From Fibrobacter sp. UWB4 (GTDB taxonomy: Bacteria > Fibrobacterota > Fibrobacteria > Fibrobacterales > Fibrobacteraceae), in contig NZ_MWQI01000001.1 of NCBI RefSeq assembly GCF_002210345.1, forward strand, positions 992,001 through 1,056,000: 64,000 nt of DNA. The letters run 5' to 3'. Position numbers and translations under genes: made by a program. Shown in pieces: positions 33,892 through 41,723 of the stretch. The notes under the pieces were generated by a model, which worked only from the letters and a program-made list of their open reading frames with translations, did not search any database and had not been told where the DNA came from. Within the stretch, counting starts at the first letter, position 1. Every line of letters begins with the position of its first letter.

Positions 33892-35454
33892 TCAATTCGA
33901 TTTCTGGTCTTTTATACAACGAACATTTCTGCCAATAAACCAAGCATTTGACTCACCAGGCCAAAAAGAAAGAACTTGTTCATTGTTCACATCCAAATAA
34001 ACTACGTGATCAAACTGTGATCCTGCATATTTCCTTTTAGACGATGTCCAAAAACCAACAGATTGACTTGTCATATTGAACCCATAGTCATCGGTACCCA
34101 AATCATTAGCCGATCTTAATGTTCTTGAGGCTGTAACATTTCCACCCGCAGTCGCTATCAGAATCGTCCATTCATCTTCCGACGGCAAATGCCACCCTTC
34201 AGGGCAAACCCCTCGAGAAGATTCTTTTAAATCACAGAGCGAACTCGAGAGACCACAACCAATACCGCCATCACCAAACAACCCAGCGGAATCCATAGCC
34301 GCCGCAAAAGAATAAATGCGCCCATAATTTTCGCAATATTGCGGCAGATCGCCAAGGCAAGCCGTCAAGGGTTCATTTGTCGGATAACTGTATTTCAGAT
34401 TCTCGGCCATCCAGACCTGATCGCCAATTTGAACCGTTTTATAGATTCGACCATCTCTTGCGTCAACCAGAGTTCCAAAATCGCCTTTATAAAGGCTCTT
34501 CTTTCTATGGGAATATTCCCAGCGTTCATTGTTACAGATAAAGATATCACCAAACCGAGAACTCTTATCATTCATATTAACAGCGGTATCGCCGGCGTTT
34601 GAATTCGTGCATTCTCCCAAGCCATAGTTATCATACCAGAACATGTCAACGTACTTTTCAAAATTCGGCAATGTATCAGAAATGCCCCACGCAAGAACAT
34701 TCTTCCTAATATTCTTGAAAGTACTATCCTCGGATGCTCTTGAGGCCCAGTCCGCAATAGCGGTCCTCGTTATAGAATCATTCCATGAGCCATTTGTTTC
34801 CAAATCTAAGCTAAACTTGCCCATGCGTTCCGTAAGGCCAGCGACATCGACATCGCTTTGCATCAAGACGCTTACGGCTAGAAGCATTCCATTTTCATCG
34901 CCCAATTCAAAGATGTTCATGTCTTCGAATTTTTTGCTAGACTCGTTCATCGCCATCGTGACAATGATTTCTCGTTCTGCCTGGTCCTTTGCCTTTTTCA
35001 CAGAGTACCCTTGCGAAACAAGATTCTTTACGCGATCAAATTCCAGATGCGTCAACAAGTTGACATTGACATTTTCCCGATGACTAAGATCCGTAATGGC
35101 ATTCAAGACCAGGGAACCTGAGGACACCTGACCGGTAATTTCATTGCGGTAGTAGCCATCCACCTCAAGCATGGCATACTGCGAAACAAGTCCTGATCCC
35201 GAAATAGCGAAATCACCCTTATCGCTTCGGATACTGGACTTGAAGATTTTTCCAGTCTGAGTCAATGTCGAGCCATCCAGCTCCAGCACATTCACTGTAG
35301 AACCTGTTACAAAAGGTCCCTTCTGGGAGACGCCCGCAACTTGCCATCTTTCAAGAGGCGTGATTCCGACATCTTCACTCGCACCGCTTGCAACCTTGTC
35401 CGAACATGCGGCAAGGCACAAAGCGGCAAATACAACAATAGGTTTCAAACTCAT
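33892..35454 (-). CDS. FISUMP lipoprotein (paralogue 2)
   Basis: The start is set at ATG 35454 (MSLKPIVVFAALCLAAC), 9 bases after GAGGAG and one base after the stop of the regulator gene; the frame upstream belongs to that gene's end. 520 residues. Layout is the same as paralogue 1: lipobox LAAC, shared module (VSQKGPFVTGSTVNVLELDG), then FISUMP with IYKTVQIGDQVWMAENLKYS, GVCPEGWHLPSEDEW, FWTSSKRKY and NVRCIKD. The two proteins look like products of a tandem duplication with differing C-terminal surfaces. Probably exposed on the cell surface; ligand unknown. Confidence 0.88.
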   Translation of the reverse strand: MSLKPIVVFAALCLAACSDKVASGASEDVGITPLERWQVAGVSQKGPFVTGSTVNVLELDGSTLTQTGKIFKSSIRSDKGDFAISGSGLVSQYAMLEVDGYYRNEITGQVSSGSLVLNAITDLSHRENVNVNLLTHLEFDRVKNLVSQGYSVKKAKDQAEREIIVTMAMNESSKKFEDMNIFELGDENGMLLAVSVLMQSDVDVAGLTERMGKFSLDLETNGSWNDSITRTAIADWASRASEDSTFKNIRKNVLAWGISDTLPNFEKYVDMFWYDNYGLGECTNSNAGDTAVNMNDKSSRFGDIFICNNERWEYSHRKKSLYKGDFGTLVDARDGRIYKTVQIGDQVWMAENLKYSYPTNEPLTACLGDLPQYCENYGRIYSFAAAMDSAGLFGDGGIGCGLSSSLCDLKESSRGVCPEGWHLPSEDEWTILIATAGGNVTASRTLRSANDLGTDDYGFNMTSQSVGFWTSSKRKYAGSQFDHVVYLDVNNEQVLSFWPGESNAWFIGRNVRCIKDQKSN

Positions 35455-35455
35455 T

Positions 35456-36283
35456 TTAGCGTTCTCCTCGAACATTCTCAGTGAGAGGGAAAAATTGAAG
35501 ATTTAAACGGTAAACTTGTTCTGTATCGCCATCTTCAGATACGATATTCAAAATCTGCTTTCTAAATTCAGCCAGAGCTTTCACAATCCGTTCATAACCA
35601 TTGCGGGTTATGCCCATTGTAATCCCTGACATGCTTCTTTCCGAAGGCGACAAGCTAACCGCATCCAGCGCAAGCTCGCCCATTTGCCGCTGTAAATTCC
35701 TTGCAGCAACAGGAATCACGTCAACACAGCCAATGGAAATCGTCTTGTCCGTTTGATGGTAGACGTCTTTATCGTCTTTCTTTAGAAAGCCTTCATTTTC
35801 CAAAAAAGCAAGCGTATCCCCAACGTCATTAGCTGAGATCAAAGGCTTACAGACTTTGGCCATTTCAAAAGGCTTTGCTCCAGGCATGGCCGGAGCCAAT
35901 TCACGGATCAGCGAATTTTTCCAAGATTTAAAAAAGACATATTCATTGGCGCCAAGTGTCCTGACTCTTCGTTTTTTAGCCAATGCACACATTTCTTCAT
36001 AAGCTTTCATCTTGTCGTCATCCGTTTTTGCTGACGCATAGACAACCATGGCGTTAAAATATGCCGCATCAAAACCAGCCAAGCTCATCGCAGAAGCAAC
36101 TGACGCTGCAGCCGAAACGCTGAGATTCTTTTTCCCTTCACAAACGTACTTGAGAAAAATCGCAGAGGAAAACCCAGAAGATTTCGCGAATTCACGCCAC
36201 GAAAAAACAGACGCCTGCTTTTTTTCATTGTAAAAATCTAAAATGACTTTGCGATAATCAACGTATTCTGTTATTGGCTTCAT
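35456..36283 (-). CDS. TIGR02147-family regulator of Fibrobacter type
   Basis: A 275-residue protein with the family opening YVDYRKVILDFYNEKKQ, then FSWREFAKSSGFSSAIFLKY (HTH-like, about 22-50) and GKKNLSVSAAASVASAM. The middle (about 115-205) holds SWKNSLIREL and a winged-helix-like FLENEGFLKKDDKDVYHQTD. The C-terminal part ends in QVYRLNLQFFPLT. TIGR02147 proteins (Fibrobacter expanded family, DUF4423-related) are thought to be DNA-binding regulators. It heads a three-gene operon with two FISUMP lipoproteins; only one base separates its TAA from the next ATG. Confidence 0.85.
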   Translation of the reverse strand: MKPITEYVDYRKVILDFYNEKKQASVFSWREFAKSSGFSSAIFLKYVCEGKKNLSVSAAASVASAMSLAGFDAAYFNAMVVYASAKTDDDKMKAYEEMCALAKKRRVRTLGANEYVFFKSWKNSLIRELAPAMPGAKPFEMAKVCKPLISANDVGDTLAFLENEGFLKKDDKDVYHQTDKTISIGCVDVIPVAARNLQRQMGELALDAVSLSPSERSMSGITMGITRNGYERIVKALAEFRKQILNIVSEDGDTEQVYRLNLQFFPLTENVRGER

Positions 36284-36426
36284 ACTTATAAAATACCAAA
36301 TTGAGGTTTTATCGCCAATATTTCAGAATACAAAAAATTCGGTTTTTTATTTAAAAATAAGCATTTTTTATCATTTTATCCGTTTTATAAAAAATTCTCA
36401 GAACACATGCGTATCCTGAGAATACA

Positions 36427-36459
36427 GAAACTGCGGGTAAAAAACATCCGCAGAGTTTT
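36427..36459. terminator. Hairpin after the flavoprotein gene
   Basis: CTGCGG and CCGCAG pair around an A-rich loop, with AAA/TTT continuing the stem. A second long-loop hairpin ATTCTCAG/CTGAGAAT lies at 36394-36423. Either could end the minus-strand flavoprotein transcript; T tracts are weak. Confidence 0.4.
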
Positions 36460-36465
36460 AATTTA

Positions 36466-37047
36466 TTAACGAATAAAATTGGTGTAGACTTTCTGCTTGG
36501 CATCGGGTTGCGTGACGCCCGCCTGCTTGCCCGCATCAATGCTCTTGAGGAGCCAAGCCATGTTGCGGCCCAGTTCCTTCATAATCTGTACCCCTTCTTC
36601 GTCCTTCAATACGTCTTCTGGATTCGAGCCATGGACCATGTTCCAGTAGCGCGAAGTCACGAGCGGCTGCTGCGCGTAAGTCGGGTACTTATTGAGCACA
36701 TCGAGAGTTGCGGTCGTCCCCGCACGACGTGCAGAAACCACGTTTGCCGCCGGCTTGAACAGCAGATTTGCCTCAGCAACACCGTAGAGGCGGTCGAGGA
36801 ACATCAGCATTTCGCCACTCGGAGAGGCGTAATAAACCGGAGAACCGTAAACAACGCCGTCCGCCGTTTCCAAGAGTTCCTTGGCTTCGTGGACAACTTC
36901 GTTCACCTCGCCCTTGAGCACTCGCCCACCGACAAACACGATTTTCGTTTCGATTCCAGCGGCCTTGAGCTGGTTTGCGACGATGTTCAGAGCCGTATAG
37001 GTACAGCCATTTTCGCGACGGCTGCCGTTAAACAAGATGACCTTCAT
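36466..37047 (-). CDS. Flavodoxin-family FMN reductase
   Basis: A 193-residue flavodoxin-fold protein. The FMN phosphate loop GSRRENGCTYTAL (about 8-20), the GSPVYYASPSGEMLMFLDRL stretch around the flavin (about 69-88) and ARRAGTTATLDVLNKY are typical of NADPH-dependent FMN reductases and iron-sulfur flavoproteins, although the 4Fe-4S cysteine spacing of the latter is not seen. Role probably redox balance under anaerobic growth. GGAGG lies 8 bases before the ATG. Confidence 0.82.
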   Translation of the reverse strand: MKVILFNGSRRENGCTYTALNIVANQLKAAGIETKIVFVGGRVLKGEVNEVVHEAKELLETADGVVYGSPVYYASPSGEMLMFLDRLYGVAEANLLFKPAANVVSARRAGTTATLDVLNKYPTYAQQPLVTSRYWNMVHGSNPEDVLKDEEGVQIMKELGRNMAWLLKSIDAGKQAGVTQPDAKQKVYTNFIR

Positions 37048-37088
37048 TTTTTACACCTCCGTTGATGTGTACCTAAAATATAGTCACG

Positions 37089-37628
37089 CTAGAGAGTCGC
37101 TTCAAATTCCGCAAGGAATTTACGCCCCTGTTCCCATTCGCCGAGATCGGAATCCGAATTGATATGACCAAGCGCGCCAGCATTAAATAGCTTTACGCCC
37201 CAGGCGTTGGCAAAAAATTCAGAACGCTCCATCGAGACAAACGGGTCGTTTTCGCTCGCCACGACACACGCCGGGATCGGCAATTTATCAAGCGGCATCG
37301 GCGCAAAGCTTCCAATAAGTTCTACGTTATCCACATCACTCGGCGAAACGAGGAAAGCCCCCTTGATGTACGGCGGAACGCCACCTTGCGATTTCGCCTT
37401 CAAAAGCCAGTTGACCGTTGTACAGACCCCCAGGCTGTGCGCCACAAGAACCGTATCCGATTTCAACTGCCGGATGCACTTGTCCAAAGTATCGACCCAG
37501 TCCGCTTTCACAGGACGGTCCCAACAGCGCTGGATGACTCGTGTCGCATTCGGCAAGCTCTTTTCCCAGAAGCTCTGCCAGTGTTTTGGTCCGGAATTAT
37601 TCAATCCGGGAACAATCAAGTAATTCAT
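37089..37628 (-). CDS. RBBP9/YdeN-type alpha/beta hydrolase
   Basis: A 179-residue serine hydrolase. The opening YLIVPGLNNSGPKHWQSFWE is diagnostic of the RBBP9/YdeN family. Catalytic triad: Ser in VLVAHSLGVCT (about 65), Asp in ASENDPFVSMERS and His in GALGHINSDSDLGEW. Length and motifs match the family (DUF452/PF06821). Substrates in bacteria are not known. Monocistronic by position. Confidence 0.88.
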   Translation of the reverse strand: MNYLIVPGLNNSGPKHWQSFWEKSLPNATRVIQRCWDRPVKADWVDTLDKCIRQLKSDTVLVAHSLGVCTTVNWLLKAKSQGGVPPYIKGAFLVSPSDVDNVELIGSFAPMPLDKLPIPACVVASENDPFVSMERSEFFANAWGVKLFNAGALGHINSDSDLGEWEQGRKFLAEFEATL

Positions 37629-37865
37629 TATCGCCTCTTTTTCCTACCAAAATAGTATAAAAATTAAGCTACTATTCCGTTTGAAAATGAATTTATGGCA
37701 ATTTAAGACCAAATTCGAATTTATCCTGCAAAAAGCCGTAGCACAATCGATACAGTTATTTTTCTAAGTACACTCTATTTTATTGGTTATTCAAGTCCGC
37801 TAACTTATCTTTATATTTGGTTAAATGGGATTCTGTTTTGTACAGAAACTTCATGGAGATAAAAT

Positions 37866-38942
37866 ATGAATATCAAGAAAACAGCAGTCAAGAGCGCTCT
37901 CGTTGTAGCAGCGCTTACCGCAGCAGTCAGCGCAAAAGACTACAGCGGTGCTGAACTCTATACGAACGAAACATGGATGTACGGCAAGTTCGAAGCCCGT
38001 ATGCAGATGGCTGCAGGCTCGGGGACGGTTAGTTCCATGTTCCTTTACCACAACGATTCCTACCTCGGCGGAAACGAGCCCTGGGTCGAAGTGGATATCG
38101 AAATTTTAGGTAAGAATCCCAGCAGCTTCCAATCCAACATCATCACCGGCTTCGGTCCTGGCGATGGCCAGCCCGACCGCAAGGTAACTAGCGAAAAGCA
38201 TCACGCCATCAACCCGGCCTCCAACCAGTCATTCCACACTTACGGCATGGAATGGACTCCTGATTACGTAGCATGGATCTTGGACGGAAAAGTTGTCCGC
38301 AAGACCGTCAAGGGCCAGGGCGACAACAACCAGGTTCAGGACCTCGGCAAAAAGCCGCAGGGTCTCCGTTTCAACCTGTGGTCCCATGAAGATGCAGGCT
38401 GGGTCGGTGCATGGAACGACAACATCCTTCCGGTTTACCAGTTCATCAACTGGGTGAAAGTTTATGAATACAAGCCGGGCCAAGGCGACAACGGAAGCGA
38501 TTTCAAGCTCCTCTGGACCGACAATTTCGACACATTCGACAACAACCGTTGGAGCAAGGGTGACTGGACATTTGATGGCAACCGCGTTGATATCAGTCCA
38601 AGCAACATCTTCACAAAGGACGGCATGGCAATCATAGCGCTCACCAAGAAGGGCCAGGAAGGCTTTAACGGTCAGGTTCCAAAAGACACCGAATCCGCAC
38701 CGGCCTCTTCCAGCAGCACTCCGGTATCGTCTTCAAGCAGTGTGCCGGCAAGTTCCTCTAGCGCAGTAGCATCATCTAGCAGCCAGTTTGTCCCGCCCAG
38801 TTCTTCCAGCGAAACAAATGCAATTCATGGAATCCGCACCACGCCAACAATTACAAAGGAACGCCGTGGACTAGTGAACGCCAAGGGCGCAAAGGTCAAC
38901 CCCAATGGTCACAAGCGCTACCGCGTGAACTTTGAATACTAA
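37866..38942 (+). CDS. Circularly permuted GH16 1,3-1,4-beta-glucanase (lichenase)
   Basis: A 358-residue secreted enzyme (signal MNIKKTAVKSALVVAALTAAVSA). The catalytic WVEVDIEILGK lies at about residues 73-83 (Glu 75, Asp 77, Glu 79), ahead of the beta-strand LWTDNFDTFDNNRWSKGDW and DGNRVDISPSNIF that open the fold in ordinary GH16 lichenases; this order is the circular permutation known from F. succinogenes. A Ser-rich linker with PxSSSS units (about 278-315) and a basic C-terminal tail (NAKGAKVNPNGHKRYRVNFE) follow. It cuts mixed-linkage cereal glucans outside the cell. Compared from memory with the S85 enzyme it is similar but clearly different. Confidence 0.95.
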   Translation: MNIKKTAVKSALVVAALTAAVSAKDYSGAELYTNETWMYGKFEARMQMAAGSGTVSSMFLYHNDSYLGGNEPWVEVDIEILGKNPSSFQSNIITGFGPGDGQPDRKVTSEKHHAINPASNQSFHTYGMEWTPDYVAWILDGKVVRKTVKGQGDNNQVQDLGKKPQGLRFNLWSHEDAGWVGAWNDNILPVYQFINWVKVYEYKPGQGDNGSDFKLLWTDNFDTFDNNRWSKGDWTFDGNRVDISPSNIFTKDGMAIIALTKKGQEGFNGQVPKDTESAPASSSSTPVSSSSSVPASSSSAVASSSSQFVPPSSSSETNAIHGIRTTPTITKERRGLVNAKGAKVNPNGHKRYRVNFEY

Positions 38943-38982
38943 TCGTGGCGGATTCGCTTTATAATTCTCTTTACTGTAAATG

Positions 38983-39010
38983 CCATGTGGTTTACGCCAC
39001 ATGGTTTTTT
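38983..39010 (+). terminator. Terminator after the lichenase gene
   Basis: CCATGTGG-TTTACG-CCACATGG followed by six T. Confidence 0.9.
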
Positions 39011-39051
39011 GCTGAATCCATAAAATTTAGGGGATATTCGCCATTTTTTTT

Positions 39052-39073
39052 TTTTGACATAAAATTGTCAAAA
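39052..39073. promoter_or_regulatory. Inverted repeat upstream of ssb
   Basis: TTTTGACA, six bases, TGTCAAAA: an 8-6-8 perfect inverted repeat next to a run of 12 T. Its left arm contains TTGACA, a -35-like sequence, so a protein bound here would compete with polymerase. It starts 76 bases upstream of the ATG. Confidence 0.45.
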
Positions 39074-39127
39074 TTCTTTTTGTATTTTTGATTTCGAAAT
39101 TTCAAAAAATTAAAATAGGATAATTAT

Positions 39128-39607
39128 ATGGCTTATTTGAATAAGGTTATGCTCATCGGTAATATCGGCAAGGACCCGGAAGTTCGCGTTAATCCCAATG
39201 GTGGTCGCAAGCGTGTTTCGTTCTCCCTCGCCACTTCTCGTCGCTATCGTGACAACAACGGCGAACAGAAGGAACAGACCGACTGGCACAACATCATTGG
39301 CTGGGGCAAAATCGCAGATATCGTTGAACAGCTTGGCATTCGCAAAGGCATGAGCCTCTATGTAGAAGGATCCCTCACCAACCGCAGCTGGACAGACCAG
39401 ACCAGCGGTCAGAAGCGCTATGTTACCGAAATCAACATGGACACGTTCCAGCTCCTCACTCCGCGCGGCCAGGGTGGTGCTCCGGCAGCAGGCGGCTTCA
39501 GCCAGGCCAACAGCTACCAGTCCAACAGCTTCAACGGCATGCAGCAGAATAGCGCTCCGGCCTATGACGCAGGCATGGCAGAAGAAGACGTCGATCTTCC
39601 GTTCTAA
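39128..39607 (+). CDS. ssb: Single-stranded DNA-binding protein
   Basis: A 159-residue OB-fold protein. NKVMLIGNIGKDPEVRVNPN (strand 1), RVSFSLATSRRYRD, EQTDWHNIIGWGKIADIVEQ, KGMSLYVEGSLTNRSWTDQ and YVTEINMDTFQLL make up the DNA-binding domain (1-108). A Gly/Gln/Asn-rich linker leads to the acidic tip EEDVDLPF that recruits replication and repair proteins. Length and layout are typical. The region before it contains a palindrome. Confidence 0.97.
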   Translation: MAYLNKVMLIGNIGKDPEVRVNPNGGRKRVSFSLATSRRYRDNNGEQKEQTDWHNIIGWGKIADIVEQLGIRKGMSLYVEGSLTNRSWTDQTSGQKRYVTEINMDTFQLLTPRGQGGAPAAGGFSQANSYQSNSFNGMQQNSAPAYDAGMAEEDVDLPF

Positions 39608-39622
39608 CTCAAAACTTTGTGA

Positions 39623-40579
39623 ATGAATCAGGGAATTGCAGAAATAACGCTCATCTATGCGCTGCCACTTGGAATATCGTTTGTAACGCTATTCGCAACG
39701 GCAACGACTCCTGGGCGTAACACGAAAGTCATCGGAGCGATCCTTTCGACTCTCACGATTGTAATAGACTGTCTATTCTATTTCGTAAAGAATACTATCA
39801 TCGTCCAGAATGTCGAGGGTGGTATTTTACTGTCGTTCTTTTTGCTTTTTCTTTTCAGCATTCATTGTCTTGTGCAAAGTGAAGAATGGTCCACAAAGGC
39901 ATCGTTCCTTTTCCTCTCTTTATGTATGCTGACCGGCAGTATCGGAACGGCTTGCTTTGAACGCCCGACTCTGGTCCTCACGTCTTCTTATTCCCCTACA
40001 GAACTAGTCACGTACAACAAAAAATACGAAGACTACATTTCGTCTTTTGACAACGCAAACAGCGAAGCAAAAAATCAGGGACCGCAAAAAACTGTTTCTC
40101 AGAACAGTACAGAATCTGTAGACGCTGGTATCGAAGATGTTGAACTAGCTCCTGAAGTGATGGATCGTCTTGACACGTATTCAAACAAAGCAGAATCCGT
40201 GATCGACAAGATGTTCGAAATCATGCATTCCATTGATTCATTTGAAGCAATGGAACCAAGCGCAGGCGAAATGGAACGCGAAAAAAGAAGCCAGCAGGCA
40301 CTCGCCATCAACAACAAGGCCACATCGCTGAACCGCAAGACCATCGGCATTTTCCATCCAATGGAAGCGCGAGAAGCCCATTCGGAACTGGTCCAAGCAT
40401 CGGAAACAATCCGTAGCGCGTCACACACGCTGTATTCTTATTGCCTTCTGGAAGATCCAGCCGAAGCAATGAAGAAATACACACAAGCTCGCGATCTGAT
40501 AGTCATTGCAAAAAGACATATCGACAAGTTTAACAAAATCATTCAAAATTTAAAAACGAACAATCAACCTCAACAATAA
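39623..40579 (+). CDS. Membrane protein of unknown function with cytoplasmic or periplasmic coil
   Basis: A 318-residue protein. About four TM helices in the first 115 residues (LIYALPLGISFVTLFATA, VIGAILSTLTIVIDCLFYF, ILLSFFLLFLFSIHCLV, ASFLFLSLCMLTGSIGTA), then a long soluble helical part (about 135-318) with Glu/Ser/Lys-rich coils (VIDKMFEIMHSIDSF, MEREKRSQQALAINNKATSL). It lies 15 bases after ssb and 20 before asd, so it may be co-transcribed. I do not recognise the family. Confidence 0.7.
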   Translation: MNQGIAEITLIYALPLGISFVTLFATATTPGRNTKVIGAILSTLTIVIDCLFYFVKNTIIVQNVEGGILLSFFLLFLFSIHCLVQSEEWSTKASFLFLSLCMLTGSIGTACFERPTLVLTSSYSPTELVTYNKKYEDYISSFDNANSEAKNQGPQKTVSQNSTESVDAGIEDVELAPEVMDRLDTYSNKAESVIDKMFEIMHSIDSFEAMEPSAGEMEREKRSQQALAINNKATSLNRKTIGIFHPMEAREAHSELVQASETIRSASHTLYSYCLLEDPAEAMKKYTQARDLIVIAKRHIDKFNKIIQNLKTNNQPQQ

Positions 40580-40599
40580 GAAAAACAAAGGTTAAATCT

Positions 40600-41589
40600 A
40601 TGATTCGTAACGTAGCGATCATGGGCGCCACGGGCGCAGTAGGTCAGGAACTCCTCAAGATTCTTGAACAACGTAACTTTCCGCTTCAGAACTTGAAGCT
40701 TCTCGCTTCCGAACGCAGCGTCGGTCGCGAATATGAATTCAAGGGCGAAAAGCTCAAAGTCGAACTGACTTGCAAGGACGCATTCAAGAACGTAGACCTC
40801 GTGCTCTCCTCTGCAGGCGCAAGCGTTTCCAAGGAATTCGCTCCTATCGCTGTTGACGCAGGTGCCGTCGTCGTCGACAACACGAGCTTCTTCCGCATGG
40901 ATCCGAACGTCCCGCTCGTTGTCCCGGAAGTGAACCCGGAAGACATCAAGCTCCACAAGGGCATCATCGCTAACCCGAACTGCACGACCATCATGATGGT
41001 TGTCGCTCTCAAGCCGATCAACGACTTGAGCAAGATCAAGACCATTCACGTTTCCTCTTACCAGAGCGCAAGCGGTGCCGGTGCAACGGGCATGGCCGAA
41101 CTCAAGCAGCAGTACCAGGAAATCGTTGAAGGCAAGCCGGTCACCGTGAAGAAGTTCGCACACCAGCTCGCATACAACCTCATTCCGCACATCGACGTGT
41201 TCACCGACAACGGCTACACGAAGGAAGAAATGAAGATGTTCAACGAAACGCAGAAGATCATGCACAGCGACGTCCGCTGCGCTGCTACCTGCGTCCGCGT
41301 TTCTGCACTCCGCTGCCATTCCGAAGCCATCAGCTTCGAAACTGAACGCGCACTTTCTGTTGAAGAAGTCCGCAACGCCATCAAGAACGGCGAAGGCCTC
41401 CAGCTCTGTGACGATCCGGCAAACAACGTCTACCCGATGCCGCTCAACCTCATGGGCACTGACGACATCTACGTTGGCCGTATCCGCAAGGACCTCGCAT
41501 GCGACAACGGCATGAACATCTGGATTGTTGGTGACCAGATCCGCAAGGGTGCTGCTCTCAACGCCGTCCAGATTGCAGAACGCCTCTAA
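40600..41589 (+). CDS. asd: Aspartate-semialdehyde dehydrogenase
   Basis: A 329-residue NADPH enzyme of the lysine/threonine/methionine and diaminopimelate pathway. The nucleotide motif VAIMGATGAVGQELLKILEQ (N-terminus), SSAGASVSKEFAP, DNTSFFRMDPNVPLVVPEVN and the active-site Cys in NPNCTTIMMV (about 128) are intact, as are YQSASGAGATGMAEL and the late VRVSALRCHSEAIS. Typical length. Biased codon use. It may share a transcript with ssb and the membrane protein. Confidence 0.96.
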   Translation: MIRNVAIMGATGAVGQELLKILEQRNFPLQNLKLLASERSVGREYEFKGEKLKVELTCKDAFKNVDLVLSSAGASVSKEFAPIAVDAGAVVVDNTSFFRMDPNVPLVVPEVNPEDIKLHKGIIANPNCTTIMMVVALKPINDLSKIKTIHVSSYQSASGAGATGMAELKQQYQEIVEGKPVTVKKFAHQLAYNLIPHIDVFTDNGYTKEEMKMFNETQKIMHSDVRCAATCVRVSALRCHSEAISFETERALSVEEVRNAIKNGEGLQLCDDPANNVYPMPLNLMGTDDIYVGRIRKDLACDNGMNIWIVGDQIRKGAALNAVQIAERL

Positions 41590-41595
41590 TCGAGA

Positions 41596-41662
41596 ATCGC
41601 GGGCAATCCCCGCGATGACAAATTTTCATTGTCAAGCCCGGTTCCGACCGGGCTTCTCCTTT
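41596..41662 (+). terminator. Two hairpins after asd
   Basis: ATCGCGGG-CAATC-CCCGCGAT (41596-41616) and AAGCCCGG-TTCCGA-CCGGGCTT (41634-41655), the latter followed by CTCCTTT. The form resembles the modules after the M3 peptidase and PFOR genes. Confidence 0.7.
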
Positions 41663-41671
41663 AAAAAAAAG

Positions 41672-41696
41672 CAAAAAAGCCTCCCTTCCGGGAGGC
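41672..41696 (-). terminator. Terminator of the outer-membrane barrel gene
   Basis: On the minus strand GCCTCCC-GGAA-GGGAGGC followed by six T. It faces the asd terminators. Confidence 0.85.
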
Positions 41697-41723
41697 ATTA
41701 TTTGTTGCAAACAAACGTTGCTA

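Noticed and set aside
39052-39073. LexA box before ssb
   Set aside because: The inverted repeat does not fit the Fibrobacter LexA motif as I remember it (TGCNC-N4-GTGCA); it is kept only as an unassigned operator candidate.
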